A stretch of 64,000 bases of DNA from Immundisolibacter sp. (GCF_014359565.1 NZ_JACIZD010000001.1:620001-684000), one strand, 5' to 3'. Positions 8,364 through 17,396 are shown, counted from the first letter of the stretch. A program made the numbers and translations. The notes: generated from the sequence alone by a model not told the origin.

Positions 8364-9413
8364 TCAGGCGTGGGCGGCTTGCTTGCCGCGTTCGGCCAGC
8401 ATTTCGAGCGCGATCGATTCGATCATGTCTTCCTGGCCGGCGACGGTCTTGCGACGACCGCATTCGACCAGCAGGTCGCGCACCGGGATGCCGTAACGGT
8501 CCGAGAAGCGCTTGGCATGCAGCAGGAAGGTGGAGTAGGTGCCGGCAAAGCCCAGTGACAGCGAATCCCGGTCCACGCGCACCGGCTGGTCCATGATCGG
8601 GCGCACCACGTCCTCGGCCACGTCCATGATCTTGTACAGGTTCACGCCGGTTTCGATGCCCAGGCGATCGCACACCGCCACCAGGGTTTCCAGCGGCGTG
8701 TTGCCGGCGCCGGCGCCCAGGCCCGCCGCCGAGCCATCGATGCGGTTGGCGCCGGCATCGATGGCCGCCAGCGAGTTGGCAACCGACATCGACAGGTTGT
8801 TGTGGGCGTGAAAGCCCAGTTCGACGTTCGGCGCCAGGTTGGCGCGCAGCAGGCCGACCTTGGCCGTGACGTCGTCCGGCAGCATGTAGCCGGCCGAGTC
8901 GGTCACGTAGATGCAGGTGGCGCCGTAGGACTCGAACAGCTTGGCCTGCTCCAGGATTTTTTCCGGGCTGACCATGTGCGCCATCATCAAAAAACCGACC
9001 GCGTCCAGGTTCAGCTTGCGGGCCAGACCGATGTGTTGCTCGCCGCAATCAGCCTCGGTGCAGTGCGTGGCCACGCGGATGCAGGACACGCCAAGATCGG
9101 CCGCCATGCGCAGGCCGTCCACGGTGCCGATGCCCGGCACCAGCAGGCAGGACACCTTGGCCTGCTTCAGGTGCGGCACGGTCGCCTTCAGGTATTCCTC
9201 GTCCGTGTGCAGGCCGAAACCGTAGTTGATGGAGGTGCCATCCAGGCCGTCGCCGTGGGTGACCTCGATCATCGGCACACCGGCCTCGTCCAGCGCCGAG
9301 GCGATGGCGGTCATCTGTTCCAGCGTGATCTGCTGGCGCTTGGCGTGCATGCCGTCGCGCAGGCACATGTCGTGCAGGGTGACCTTGCGGCCTTTCAAGT
9401 CTTTCAGGGCCAT
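8364..9413 (-). CDS. 4-hydroxy-2-oxovalerate aldolase (DmpG/MhpE/XylK)
   Basis: A 349-residue DRE-TIM metallolyase. The N-terminal [15 protein letters not shown] carries the metal and catalytic residues, and [15 protein letters not shown] supplies the HxH metal ligands. It cleaves 4-hydroxy-2-oxovalerate to pyruvate and acetaldehyde, and the family channels acetaldehyde directly to the dehydrogenase encoded just upstream. Gene order dehydrogenase then aldolase, with a 15-bp gap, is the usual arrangement. GAGGA precedes the start. Confidence 0.93.
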   Translation of the reverse strand: MALKDLKGRKVTLHDMCLRDGMHAKRQQITLEQMTAIASALDEAGVPMIEVTHGDGLDGTSINYGFGLHTDEEYLKATVPHLKQAKVSCLLVPGIGTVDGLRMAADLGVSCIRVATHCTEADCGEQHIGLARKLNLDAVGFLMMAHMVSPEKILEQAKLFESYGATCIYVTDSAGYMLPDDVTAKVGLLRANLAPNVELGFHAHNNLSMSVANSLAAIDAGANRIDGSAAGLGAGAGNTPLETLVAVCDRLGIETGVNLYKIMDVAEDVVRPIMDQPVRVDRDSLSLGFAGTYSTFLLHAKRFSDRYGIPVRDLLVECGRRKTVAGQEDMIESIALEMLAERGKQAAHA

Positions 9414-9428
9414 GGCGATGTCCTCGGG

Positions 9429-10346
9429 TCAGGCGGCGGCGGTCTTGTACTGCGCCGGATTGAAGCTGCCGGCGATGATCTCTTCGGCGATCATCTCGGC
9501 CGTGCGGGTGCCGGCGGCGGTCATGATGTCCAGGTTGCCGGCGTACTTGGGCAGGTAGTCGCCGAGGCCCTCGACCTCGATGAAGATCGACACCCGGTTG
9601 CCATCAAAGACGATGTCGTGCAGCAGGCGGTAGCCGGGCACGTACTTCTGCACTTGCTCGATCATGTCCGTGACCGAGGCGCGGATGGCGTCCTGGTCGG
9701 GCACGGTCTCGGTCAGGCAGTGGATGGTGTCGCGCATGATCAGCGGCGGCTCGGCCGGGTTCAGGATGATGATGGCCTTGCCCTTGCGCGCGCCGCCAAC
9801 CACCTCGATGGCCTTGGACGTGGTGCGGGTGAACTCGTCGATGTTCTTGCGCGTGCCGGGGCCGGCCGACTTGGACGCCACCGTGGCGACGATCTCGCCA
9901 TACACCACCGGCTGCACGCGGCTGACCGCATAGACCATCGGGATGGTGGCCTGGCCGCCGCAGGTGACCATGTTCACGTTCATCTCGCGCTTGCCCAGAT
10001 GATCCTTGATGTTCACCGGCGGCACGCAGAACGGGCCGATGGCGGCCGGCGTCAGGTCGATCATCACCACGCCGCGCGAGGTCAGCTTGTCCGAGTTTTC
10101 CTTGTGCACGTAGGCCGAGGTGGCGTCGAACGCAATCTGGATGTTGTCCTCGGCCAGGTGCGGCAGCAGGCCGTCGACGCCCTCGTGGGTGGTCTTCATG
10201 CCGGCCTCGCGCGCCTTGCGCAGGCCGTCGGAGTCGGGGTCGATGCCGACCATCCAGACCGGATTGAGCACCGGGCTGCGCTTTAGCTTGAACATGAGGT
10301 CGGTGCCGATGTTGCCCGACCCGATCAGGGCGCAGTTGATTTTCAT
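9429..10346 (-). CDS. acetaldehyde dehydrogenase (acylating) (DmpF/MhpF/XylQ)
   Basis: A 305-residue NAD-dependent enzyme making acetyl-CoA from acetaldehyde. The frame is open far upstream, but the ATG at 10346 gives the family N-terminus [16 protein letters not shown], a Rossmann motif, with GAGGAAAT just before it. The catalytic Cys is in [12 protein letters not shown]. It partners the adjacent aldolase in a channelling complex. It is the first gene of the minus-strand lower-pathway operon, divergent from the BenD-like dehydrogenase across a 195-bp gap. Confidence 0.93.
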   Translation of the reverse strand: MKINCALIGSGNIGTDLMFKLKRSPVLNPVWMVGIDPDSDGLRKAREAGMKTTHEGVDGLLPHLAEDNIQIAFDATSAYVHKENSDKLTSRGVVMIDLTPAAIGPFCVPPVNIKDHLGKREMNVNMVTCGGQATIPMVYAVSRVQPVVYGEIVATVASKSAGPGTRKNIDEFTRTTSKAIEVVGGARKGKAIIILNPAEPPLIMRDTIHCLTETVPDQDAIRASVTDMIEQVQKYVPGYRLLHDIVFDGNRVSIFIEVEGLGDYLPKYAGNLDIMTAAGTRTAEMIAEEIIAGSFNPAQYKTAAA

Positions 10347-10462
10347 GACGAATTTCCTCGGCAGGCCAGGAAGCGGCCGGAATGCCGTCGCCCGGCGGCG
10401 AGCGGCCCGGAAGGCACGGTCCGGACCTGCAATGGTACTTGGCCGCTGGCGTGGGCCACAAG

Positions 10463-10499
10463 GTATGCACTTTGCGCGATCCGAGGCTCGCAGCATACT
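10463..10499. promoter_or_regulatory. inverted repeat and possible promoter in the divergent gap
   Basis: In the 195-bp region between the acetaldehyde dehydrogenase and BenD-like genes, GTATGC at 10463-10468 and GCATAC at 10493-10498 form an inverted repeat centred 61 bp before the plus-strand start. A weak sigma-70-like pair, TTGCGC (10472-10477) and CATACT (10494-10499) with a 16-base spacer, overlaps it. This arrangement suits a repressor or activator controlling the plus-strand gene, but the match is modest. Confidence 0.3.
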
Positions 10500-10541
10500 G
10501 TTTGGCCCACAGCCTGCCGCTGTCTGCCACTGGAGCCACGC

Positions 10542-11342
10542 ATGACCGACAACCCCTACCACTGCCGCCGATTCGAGGCTCAGATTGCCGTCGTCACCGG
10601 CGCTGCGCAGGGTATCGGCCGCGCCACCGCGCTGCGCCTGGCCGCCGAAGGCGCGCGGGTGATCGTGGCCGACCGCGCCGCGCCGCAGGCCGATGCGGTG
10701 CGGGACGAAATCCGCGCCGCCGGCGGGCAGGCCGAGGTGGTGCTGGCGGATCTGGAAACCTGGGCCGGCGCGCAGCAGCTCGCCGCGGGCGCGTTGGCCG
10801 CCTATGGGCACATCGACGTGCTGGTCAACAACGTCGGCGGCACCATCTGGGCGCGCCCGTACTGGGAGTACGCGCCCGAGGAAATCGAAAAGGAGGTCCA
10901 GCGCTCGCTGTGGCCGACGCTGTGGACCTGCCGCGCGGTGATTCCGCATCTGGTCGAGCGGCGCTCGGGCGCCATCGTGAACGTCGGCTCCACGGCCACG
11001 CGCGGCATTTATCGGGTGCCGTACACCGCCTGCAAGGGCGGCATCCACGCCATCACGGTGTCCCTGGCCTACGAGCTGGCCGAGTTTGGCGTGCGCGTGA
11101 ACTGCATTGCCCCTGGCGGCACGGACGTCGGCCAGCGGGCGATTCCGCGCACCCCGGCGCCGCCCACCGAACGTGACCAACAGTGGATGAAGGGCGTGCT
11201 CGACCAAACCCTGCAGGACACCTTCATCAAGCGCTTTGCCACGCCCGAGGAACAGGCGGCGGCGATCTGCTTCCTGGCCGCGCCCGAGGCCTCGTACCTG
11301 ACCGGCTACGTGCTGCCGGTCAGCGGCGGCACGCCGATCTGA
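10542..11342 (+). CDS. cis-dihydrodiol carboxylate dehydrogenase (BenD/XylL type SDR)
   Basis: A 266-residue short-chain dehydrogenase with TGAAQGIG for NAD and YTACK as the Tyr-Lys active pair. [27 protein letters not shown] and IAPGGTD are specific to the XylL/BenD group as I recall it. That group oxidises and decarboxylates 1,2-dihydroxycyclohexadiene carboxylates to catechols. This fits the two BenA-type oxygenase alpha subunits on the minus strand at 17.4-20.1 kb and the BenB/BenC-like genes near 34 kb. p-Cumate-type dihydrodiol dehydrogenases are related, so the ring substrate is open. It stands alone on the plus strand, ending six bases before the convergent UbiX-like gene. Confidence 0.82.
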   Translation: MTDNPYHCRRFEAQIAVVTGAAQGIGRATALRLAAEGARVIVADRAAPQADAVRDEIRAAGGQAEVVLADLETWAGAQQLAAGALAAYGHIDVLVNNVGGTIWARPYWEYAPEEIEKEVQRSLWPTLWTCRAVIPHLVERRSGAIVNVGSTATRGIYRVPYTACKGGIHAITVSLAYELAEFGVRVNCIAPGGTDVGQRAIPRTPAPPTERDQQWMKGVLDQTLQDTFIKRFATPEEQAAAICFLAAPEASYLTGYVLPVSGGTPI

Positions 11343-11348
11343 AGCGCA

Positions 11349-11933
11349 TCAGTCCTTGAGCGCCTCGCCCAGGCCGCGCCAGCGGTTGACCAGGTCGTGG
11401 CGGATGTCGAACAGGTCCAGCAGGCGCCCGACGGTGTGCGTCACCAGGTCGTCGAGCGACTTCAGTTCGGCGTAGAAGGCTGGCACCGGCGGGAAGATGA
11501 TGCCGCCCATCAGCGTCACCGCCTCCATGTTGCGGATGTGCGCCAGGTTCAGCGGCGTCTCGCGGGTGACCAGCACCAGCCGGCGGCGCTGCTTGAGGAT
11601 GACGTCGGCGGCGCGCGCGATCAGGTTGTCGGAATAGCCGTTTGCCACCGAGGCCAGCGTCTTCATCGAGCACGGCACGATGACCATGCCCTCGGTGATG
11701 AACGATCCGGAGGCGATGCTGGCGCCGATGTCCTTGACGTTGTGCACCACGTCGGCGACGGCCTCGAAGTCCGGCCGCTCGCGGCGCAGTTCCTGGCGGG
11801 CCGTCAGCACGGCGGCCGACGACATCACCAGGTGCGTTTCGATTTCGCCCAGGGCGCGCAGCTGGCGCAGCAGCTCGTAGGCGTAAATGGCGCCGGTGGC
11901 GCCGGTGACGCCGACGATCAGACGTTTTTTCAT
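11349..11933 (-). CDS. UbiX-type flavin prenyltransferase (BsdB/VdcB-like)
   Basis: A 194-residue UbiX/Pad1 protein starting MKKRLIVGVTGATGAIYA, with GAGGGGAAGC as ribosome site. Conserved SGSFITEGMVIVPCSMKTL, IARAADVILKQRRRLVLVTRE and METPLN-like residues (RETPLNLAHIRNM) are present. The family joins a dimethylallyl group to FMN to make prenylated FMN for UbiD decarboxylases. A UbiD and its small partner subunit are encoded about 10 kb upstream on the same strand, so this is probably the dedicated B component of a hydroxyarylic-acid decarboxylase. It lies last in the MoxR-VWA-UbiX run. Confidence 0.92.
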   Translation of the reverse strand: MKKRLIVGVTGATGAIYAYELLRQLRALGEIETHLVMSSAAVLTARQELRRERPDFEAVADVVHNVKDIGASIASGSFITEGMVIVPCSMKTLASVANGYSDNLIARAADVILKQRRRLVLVTRETPLNLAHIRNMEAVTLMGGIIFPPVPAFYAELKSLDDLVTHTVGRLLDLFDIRHDLVNRWRGLGEALKD

Positions 11934-11956
11934 GCTTCCCCTCGCTTGCCGGCTGG

Positions 11957-13129
11957 CTATCGGCGCAATGCCTGGACGGCCCGCTCCAGCCCCTCGACGG
12001 TGAGCGGGTACATGCGGTCTTGCAGCAGCTCGCGCACCAGGCCGATGGACGGAATATAGCCCCAGTCGGCGGGCCGTTCGGGATTCAGCCATGCGGTCGA
12101 TGGATAGGCCTCGACCAGCCGGCGCAGCCAGGTGGCGCCGGCCTCCTCGTTGCGATGTTCCACGCTGCCGCCGACGTGGGTGATCTCGTAGGGCGCCATG
12201 GACGCATCGCCGACGAAGATCACTTTCCAGTCGCGGCCGTACTTGCGCAGCACCTCCCAGGTAGAGAACCGCTCGGCGTGGCGGCGCGCGTTGCTGCGCC
12301 ACAGGCGCTCGTAGACGCAGTTGTGGAAGTAGAAATATTCGAGGTGTTTGAATTCCGCCCGCGCGGCCGAGAACAAGCGCTCGCACAGCCGCACGTGCGG
12401 GTCCATGGAGCCGCCCACGTCCAGGAACAGCAGCACCTTGACCCGGTTGCGCAGCTCGGGTCGCAGGTGCAGGTCCAGATAGCCGCGCCGGGCGGTGCCG
12501 CGAATGGTGCCGTCGAGGTCCAGTTCTTCGGCCAGCCCCTCGCGCGCCAGCCGGCGCAGGCCCTTGAGCGCCACCTTGATGTTGCGCGTGCCCAGTTCAA
12601 CCTGATCGTCGAGATCCCGGAACTGCCGCTGCTCCCACACCTTGGCGGCGCGCCGCTGGCCGCCTTCGCCACCGATGCGCACGCCCTCGGGGTGGTAGCC
12701 GCCGTGGCCGAACGGCGAGCTGCCACCGGTGCCGATCCACTTGCTGCCGCCCTGGTGGCGGCCTTTCTGCTCGGCGAGGCGCTGGCGCAGGGTTTCCAGT
12801 AGCGCCTCAAGGCTGCCGAGCGACTGCAGTCTGGCCTTTTCCTCGTCGGTGAGCAGCTTTTCGATTTCCTTGCGCAGCCAGTCCTCGGGGATGGCACCGC
12901 CCAGCTGCTCGAAGGCGATTTCGGCGCCGCGAAAATAGGCCGCGAACACGGTGTCGAAGCGGTCGTAGAACCTCTCGTCCTTGACCAGCGCGCAGCGGGC
13001 GAGGTGATAAAGCCCCTCGGCACTGCGCGGTGGCACGTCGCGCCCGAGCGCCTCCAGAAACGTCAGGTACTCGCGCACGCTGACCGGAATGCCGGTGGCG
13101 CGCAGCTGCTCCAGGAACGAGGTGAACAC
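11957..13129 (-). CDS. VWA domain protein of the CoxE/MoxR-partner type
   Basis: A 390-residue protein whose C-terminal half is a von Willebrand A domain: FLDVGGSMDPHVRLCERLF carries the MIDAS DxGxS and IFVGDASMAPYEI the later metal-loop Asp. The N-terminal half (FLEQLRATGIPVSVREYLTF) is typical of VWA proteins paired with MoxR ATPases. A Gly/Arg-rich linker near residues 125-165 is likely flexible. It starts at GTG 13129, 18 bp after the MoxR gene. Such pairs act as chaperones inserting metals or assembling oxidoreductases, for example CoxD/CoxE for carbon monoxide dehydrogenase. Which local enzyme is the client is unknown. Confidence 0.85.
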   Translation of the reverse strand: MFTSFLEQLRATGIPVSVREYLTFLEALGRDVPPRSAEGLYHLARCALVKDERFYDRFDTVFAAYFRGAEIAFEQLGGAIPEDWLRKEIEKLLTDEEKARLQSLGSLEALLETLRQRLAEQKGRHQGGSKWIGTGGSSPFGHGGYHPEGVRIGGEGGQRRAAKVWEQRQFRDLDDQVELGTRNIKVALKGLRRLAREGLAEELDLDGTIRGTARRGYLDLHLRPELRNRVKVLLFLDVGGSMDPHVRLCERLFSAARAEFKHLEYFYFHNCVYERLWRSNARRHAERFSTWEVLRKYGRDWKVIFVGDASMAPYEITHVGGSVEHRNEEAGATWLRRLVEAYPSTAWLNPERPADWGYIPSIGLVRELLQDRMYPLTVEGLERAVQALRR

Positions 13130-13147
13130 GGCGCGAGGTGCCCTGCC

Positions 13148-13999
13148 TCAGCGCCCCTCGCGCCGGTGCAGGAACACCAGCTTCTCGAACAGGTGCAGGT
13201 CCTGCTCGTTCTTCAAAAGCGCGCCGTACAGCGGCGGCAGGCTGGTCTTGATGTCCGCGCTGCGCAGCGTCTCGGCCGGGATGTCCTCGGCCAGCAGCAG
13301 CTTGATCCAGTCCAGCAGCTCGGAGGTCGACGGTCGCTTGCTCAGGCCCGGCGTGTCGCGCAGCTCGAAGAAGGTGCCCAGCGCCGCCGCCAGCAGCTCG
13401 CGCTTGAGACCCGGGAAATGCGTCTCGACGATGCGGCCCATCGTGTCTGCATCCGGAAAGCGGATGTAATGGAAAAAGCAGCGCCGCAGGAAGGCGTCCG
13501 GCAGGTCCTTTTCGTTGTTGGAGGTGATGATGACGATCGGCCGCCGCTGGGCGCGCACCGTCTGCTGCGTCTCGTAGACGTGGAACTCCATGCGGTCGAG
13601 CTCCAGCAGCAGGTCGTTCGGGAACTCGATGTCGGCCTTGTCGACCTCGTCGATCAGCAGCACCGGTGTGTCGTCGGCCTCGAAGGCCTGCCACAGCTTG
13701 CCCTTGACGATGTAGTTGCCGATGTCGTGCACGCGGGCGTCGCCCAGCTGCGAGTCACGCAAGCGCGCCACCGCGTCGTACTCGTACAGACCCTGCTGCG
13801 CCTTGGTGGTCGACTTGATGTGCCACTCGATCAGCGGCTTGCCCAGCGCGCGGGCCACTTCCACCGCCAGCATGGACTTGCCGGTACCCGGCTCGCCCTT
13901 GATCAGCAGGGGCCTTTCCAGCGTGATGGCGGCGTTGACCGCCAGCGTCAGGTCGTCGGTGGCGACGTAGCGGTCGGTGCCGGTGAAGCGGTCGGTCAT
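13148..13999 (-). CDS. MoxR-family AAA+ ATPase
   Basis: A 283-residue AAA+ ATPase with Walker A GEPGTGKS near residue 36, Walker B VLLIDEVDKAD, sensor IVIITSNNEKDLPDAF and the arginine-finger region LRRCFFHYIRF. The short length and single AAA+ module are typical of MoxR. It is the first gene of a three-gene run with the VWA protein and the flavin prenyltransferase, after a 155-bp gap below the ketopantoate-reductase-like gene. Its presumed job with the VWA partner is ATP-driven maturation of an oxidoreductase. No conserved residue is obviously missing. Confidence 0.88.
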   Translation of the reverse strand: MTDRFTGTDRYVATDDLTLAVNAAITLERPLLIKGEPGTGKSMLAVEVARALGKPLIEWHIKSTTKAQQGLYEYDAVARLRDSQLGDARVHDIGNYIVKGKLWQAFEADDTPVLLIDEVDKADIEFPNDLLLELDRMEFHVYETQQTVRAQRRPIVIITSNNEKDLPDAFLRRCFFHYIRFPDADTMGRIVETHFPGLKRELLAAALGTFFELRDTPGLSKRPSTSELLDWIKLLLAEDIPAETLRSADIKTSLPPLYGALLKNEQDLHLFEKLVFLHRREGR

Positions 14000-14154
14000 G
14001 GCGCGGTCTCAGACTGGGCGTGGCGCAAGCGGATGGTCGTGCAGGCCAATGATGACCCGTCCTGGCGCACGTTCAAAGCCCGCCAGTTGCCGCGGCCTAG
14101 GCTACGCGGTGCGGCCGACCCCTGAGCAGCCGAGTCGGCCCGGCCTGAAGACGC

Positions 14155-15153
14155 CTACTCCAGATACGCATCCTGCGTCTTGATGACGCGGTAGACCGTC
14201 TCGAGCACCGGCACCTGCAGGCCAAGCTCGGCCGCCTTGTCCAGGAAGGGCTTGAGCAGGAAGTCGACCTCGGTTTTCTTGCCGCGGATGACGTCCTCGT
14301 GCATGGAGGTGCGCCCGCGCATGCCCTGCTGCTTGAGGCGCTCGCCAAGCTTCATCATCAGCGCCACGCCGCCCTCGAAGTCGAGCTCGTTCAGTTCCTT
14401 GAACTGCGACATGGGCGCGTAGAAATTCTGTGGCGTGTAGCCCATGGCGCCGTACACGCGCAGCATGTCCTTGGCCAGGGCCACGTAGTGTTCGGCGCCC
14501 TGGCGGATCAGCAGGCCGTCCTGGAAGTACAGGCGCAGGCCGAGCGTGGACACCGACCAGCCGGACGCGGTGCCGATCTGCACCAGTTTTTCCCACAGCA
14601 CCTGCATGATGTTGGGGACCGATTTGGCCACCAGGCCGGCGCGGGTGAAGGCCTCGGCCAGCGCATCGGTACGGGCGCTGGTGCCGCCGTCGAGCTCGCC
14701 GAACCAGGCCGTGATGGGCGTCGTGAGCGGGTTGCTGACCACGCCCGGCTCGTGCAGCGTGCCGCCCTCGATGGTGGAGGCGCCGACCACCTTGTCGCGA
14801 CCGGCCCACTGGCGCAGGCGCTCTTCCTTGCCGATGCCGTTCTGCAGCGAGAACACGTTCTTGCAGCGGGCTTTCAGGCCCTCGGCCTGGGCCAGCGCGG
14901 TTTCGGTGTCCTTGCCCTTGACCAGGATGATCAGGTGGTCGAATTCACCCGCCGCCTCGTCGGGGCTGGTGACGGCGCTGAGGTTCTCGCGCACCAGATG
15001 CTCGCCGCGCACGCCGCTGATCTTCAGGCCCTTGCTGTTGATCGCCTCGGCATGGGCCGGGCGGCAGATGAGGGTGACGTCCTCGCCGGCCTTGGCGAGG
15101 TAACCGCCGATGACGGAACCCAGACCGCCGGCACCCAGAATGACAAAACGCAT
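14155..15153 (-). CDS. ketopantoate reductase (PanE/ApbA) family protein
   Basis: A 332-residue 6-phosphogluconate-dehydrogenase-like oxidoreductase. GAGGLGSVIGGYLA is the dinucleotide motif, NGIGKEE and LWEKLVQIG carry the usual Asn and catalytic Lys positions. True PanE proteins reduce 2-dehydropantoate with NADPH. This copy lies between cytochrome c and MoxR genes in the aromatic array and is longer than the roughly 300 residues of housekeeping PanE. A catabolic 2-oxo acid or other carbonyl may be its substrate; that is inference. Confidence 0.75.
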   Translation of the reverse strand: MRFVILGAGGLGSVIGGYLAKAGEDVTLICRPAHAEAINSKGLKISGVRGEHLVRENLSAVTSPDEAAGEFDHLIILVKGKDTETALAQAEGLKARCKNVFSLQNGIGKEERLRQWAGRDKVVGASTIEGGTLHEPGVVSNPLTTPITAWFGELDGGTSARTDALAEAFTRAGLVAKSVPNIMQVLWEKLVQIGTASGWSVSTLGLRLYFQDGLLIRQGAEHYVALAKDMLRVYGAMGYTPQNFYAPMSQFKELNELDFEGGVALMMKLGERLKQQGMRGRTSMHEDVIRGKKTEVDFLLKPFLDKAAELGLQVPVLETVYRVIKTQDAYLE

Positions 15154-15183
15154 GGTTCTTCCTTAGGTTCGAAGGGGGAAAAA

Positions 15184-15753
15184 TCAGGCCTTGCGCCGCC
15201 GGCGCAGCAGAACCACCAGCAGTACCAGCACGGCGATGGCCGGCAGGATGAGCGTGAACAGCTTCGGGCGGATGCCGAACAGCCATATCTGCTCCAGCGT
15301 CGGCGCGTGCGCATAGGCACCGCCAGGGTGTTCCGGCGGAACCTGGTCGGCCGGCGTGCTGCGGATGTACTCGACCAGGCGCGTGAGTTCCTCGTCTGTG
15401 ACGTCGGTCGGGCGCAGCGGCGGCATGCCCAGCAGGCCATTGCGCACCACGTGGGCGATGTACTCGCCCGGCAGGTCCTGGCGGTTCAGGATCACCGACT
15501 GCGCCTCGCCCTTGGTCTGGCTCAGCTTCAGTGCCCCGGGGTGAGCGGGGCCGGGGGCGTGGCAGGCGCGGCAGAACAGCACGAACAGCTCCTCGCCGCT
15601 GCGCTCGCCGACCGGCGTGGTGGCATCGGCGACCGGGCTAGTTGCGGCATCGGCTGCCGGGGCATCGCTTGCGCCATGTGCGAATGGCAGGCTGCCGGCC
15701 AGGCCCAGCAACACGGCGGCGACAAGGCGCAGGGTGTTTTTTTGAACGGTCAT
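15184..15753 (-). CDS. membrane-anchored c-type cytochrome, partner of the PCMH-like flavoprotein
   Basis: A 189-residue protein with an N-terminal signal peptide, one haem motif CRACH near residue 62 and a likely distal Met in GLLGMPPLRPTDV. A single transmembrane helix of about 20 residues (KLFTLILPAIAVLVLLVVLL) ends in RRRRKA, so the haem domain should be tethered on the periplasmic face. It starts 10 bp after the flavoprotein gene, as pchC does next to pchF. p-Cresol methylhydroxylase normally uses a soluble cytochrome subunit, so the anchor is a departure, perhaps linking oxidation directly to the respiratory chain. Confidence 0.82.
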   Translation of the reverse strand: MTVQKNTLRLVAAVLLGLAGSLPFAHGASDAPAADAATSPVADATTPVGERSGEELFVLFCRACHAPGPAHPGALKLSQTKGEAQSVILNRQDLPGEYIAHVVRNGLLGMPPLRPTDVTDEELTRLVEYIRSTPADQVPPEHPGGAYAHAPTLEQIWLFGIRPKLFTLILPAIAVLVLLVVLLRRRRKA

Positions 15754-15762
15754 AGCTGCGCC

Positions 15763-17334
15763 TCAGGTACGGGGGCCGGTCCAGTTGGACGGCCAGATGC
15801 CGGACTTGCCCGGCGACAGGATGCCGTTCGGATCCAGGGCGTCCTTGATGACCTGGTTCACCTTGCGCAGGGCGCCGCCCTGGCCGTCGTACATGTCGGC
15901 GATGATGTCCATGTAGGTGAGGTTGGCCTTCAGCTCGCCGTAGCCGTGCTTCTTGGCGATGGCCACCAGCTCGCGCGAGCAGGCATCGGCACGCTGGCGG
16001 GCGTCCTCGTCGCGCGGGTCGAACATGATCATGACCAGCGTGATCATGGTGCGGAACATGGCCACTTCTTCGCAGATCATGTCGAAGCCGTGGCGGTTGA
16101 GCAGTTCCTTGAAGGTGTTGAACATCTCCCAGGCGTTCTTGCCGGTCATGGCCGCCATCGGAGTGAAGTTCAGGTGCCCGCCGCCGGCCCAGTTGACCAG
16201 GTTGAACTCGGTCATGTTCGGCTCGCCGCGCATCAGCTTCTCGCGGTAGTTCCAGCCGGCGTCATCGGCCGGCCGGTCGCCTTGCAAATAGACCTTGGCA
16301 CCGGGAATGCTGGTCAGGGCGTGCTGCACCATCTGCCAGGTCATCTCGACGTTCTCGGGCAGGCCGTACAGGGCGCCGTACAGGTTCCACATGCCAAGGT
16401 CCAGTTCCTTGGCCACCTCGCGCCAGCGCTCGTCGGGGATGATGCCCGGCTTGTCCCACAGCTGCTTGCGCAGGCGCTGCACCGAGGCGCTGTAGGAGAT
16501 GTGCTCGATCACGGCGCCGTTTTGGATGATCATGTTCATCTTCAGCGGGCGCAGGATGTCCATCAGCGGGCCGATGTCTTCCTCTTTCTCGTAAGTGACC
16601 ATGAACGGCTTGTAGGCCGGCGGGACCGGCATCAGCCAGAAGCCCATCTTGGTGACGATGCCGAAGTTGCCCTGCGAGAACATGCCGTCCACGTAAGGCC
16701 CAAAGCCGTACTTGAACAGCTGCCAGCTGGTGTTGCCGGGCATGGCGCCCATGCCGGTGCGCAGCAGCTGGCCGTCGGCCAGCAGCACCTCCATGCCGCA
16801 GGAGAACAGGAAGTGGTCGGCATACGGGGTGTAGCCGGCGCCGTGTTCGAGCGCGTTGCCGATCACCCCGCCCCAGCCGGGCGCGGCGCAGTCGATCCAC
16901 AGCTTGTAGCCCTTCTCCTGCAGGTGCTGGTAGAGCTGGAAATACGACACGCCCGGCTCGACCAGGCAGTAGCCGGATTCCTCGTTTACTTCGAGGATGC
17001 GGTTCATGCGCTTCAGGTCCAGCACCAGATAGCCGGCCTGCTTGGGGGCCGGGCCGCCGTAGGCAAAGTTCTTGCCGTTGCCGTAGGTCCACAGCGGTAG
17101 CTTGTACTGGTTGGCCACCTGCAGCACGGCCTGTACCTCGGCCACCGAGGCGGCCGAGATGGCAGCGGATGGCATGCGCGTTTCCGGCGGCACCGCCGAC
17201 ATGTGGTCCAGATAGGGCTGCAAATCCCCCTCCGGGTCCGTGAAGACCCAGGCCGCGCCCACGATCTTGCGGATTTCCGCCAGGGCGGCCTGGAAATCCT
17301 CGCGCGCTACGCCGTGCGGCAGGTACTCGGGCAT
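15763..17334 (-). CDS. PCMH/VAO-type flavoprotein with altered phenol-binding pair
   Basis: A 523-residue FAD enzyme of the p-cresol methylhydroxylase/vanillyl-alcohol oxidase family. The FAD-binding segment YGNGKNFAYGGPAP and the C-terminal ALDPNGILSPGKSGIWP are typical. Compared with vanillyl-alcohol oxidase from memory, the His that carries covalent FAD (His422) is present in GGGHLNF. The Tyr503-Arg504 pair that binds the phenolate is Leu-Lys here (YGELKAN, codons near 15928-15933). The family hydroxylates p-alkylphenol side chains; the change suggests a different or non-phenolic substrate. It is coupled to the anchored cytochrome downstream. Confidence 0.85.
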   Translation of the reverse strand: MPEYLPHGVAREDFQAALAEIRKIVGAAWVFTDPEGDLQPYLDHMSAVPPETRMPSAAISAASVAEVQAVLQVANQYKLPLWTYGNGKNFAYGGPAPKQAGYLVLDLKRMNRILEVNEESGYCLVEPGVSYFQLYQHLQEKGYKLWIDCAAPGWGGVIGNALEHGAGYTPYADHFLFSCGMEVLLADGQLLRTGMGAMPGNTSWQLFKYGFGPYVDGMFSQGNFGIVTKMGFWLMPVPPAYKPFMVTYEKEEDIGPLMDILRPLKMNMIIQNGAVIEHISYSASVQRLRKQLWDKPGIIPDERWREVAKELDLGMWNLYGALYGLPENVEMTWQMVQHALTSIPGAKVYLQGDRPADDAGWNYREKLMRGEPNMTEFNLVNWAGGGHLNFTPMAAMTGKNAWEMFNTFKELLNRHGFDMICEEVAMFRTMITLVMIMFDPRDEDARQRADACSRELVAIAKKHGYGELKANLTYMDIIADMYDGQGGALRKVNQVIKDALDPNGILSPGKSGIWPSNWTGPRT

Positions 17335-17396
17335 CGATTTCTCCTTGCGGTGGCCTTAAGGCCACGGGTATTGCGTTGTTCGTGGGATTCGGCGGA

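Noticed and set aside
9429-11207. A 592-residue version of the acetaldehyde dehydrogenase with a long N-terminal extension
   Set aside because: The extension overlaps the divergent BenD-like gene and lacks any domain; the ATG at 10346 has a ribosome site and gives the exact family N-terminus.
14299-17100. A 933-codon open frame on the plus strand across the ketopantoate-reductase-like, cytochrome and PCMH-like genes
   Set aside because: Antisense to three genes with clear family motifs; its translation is low-complexity and shows no domain, as expected from high-GC third positions.
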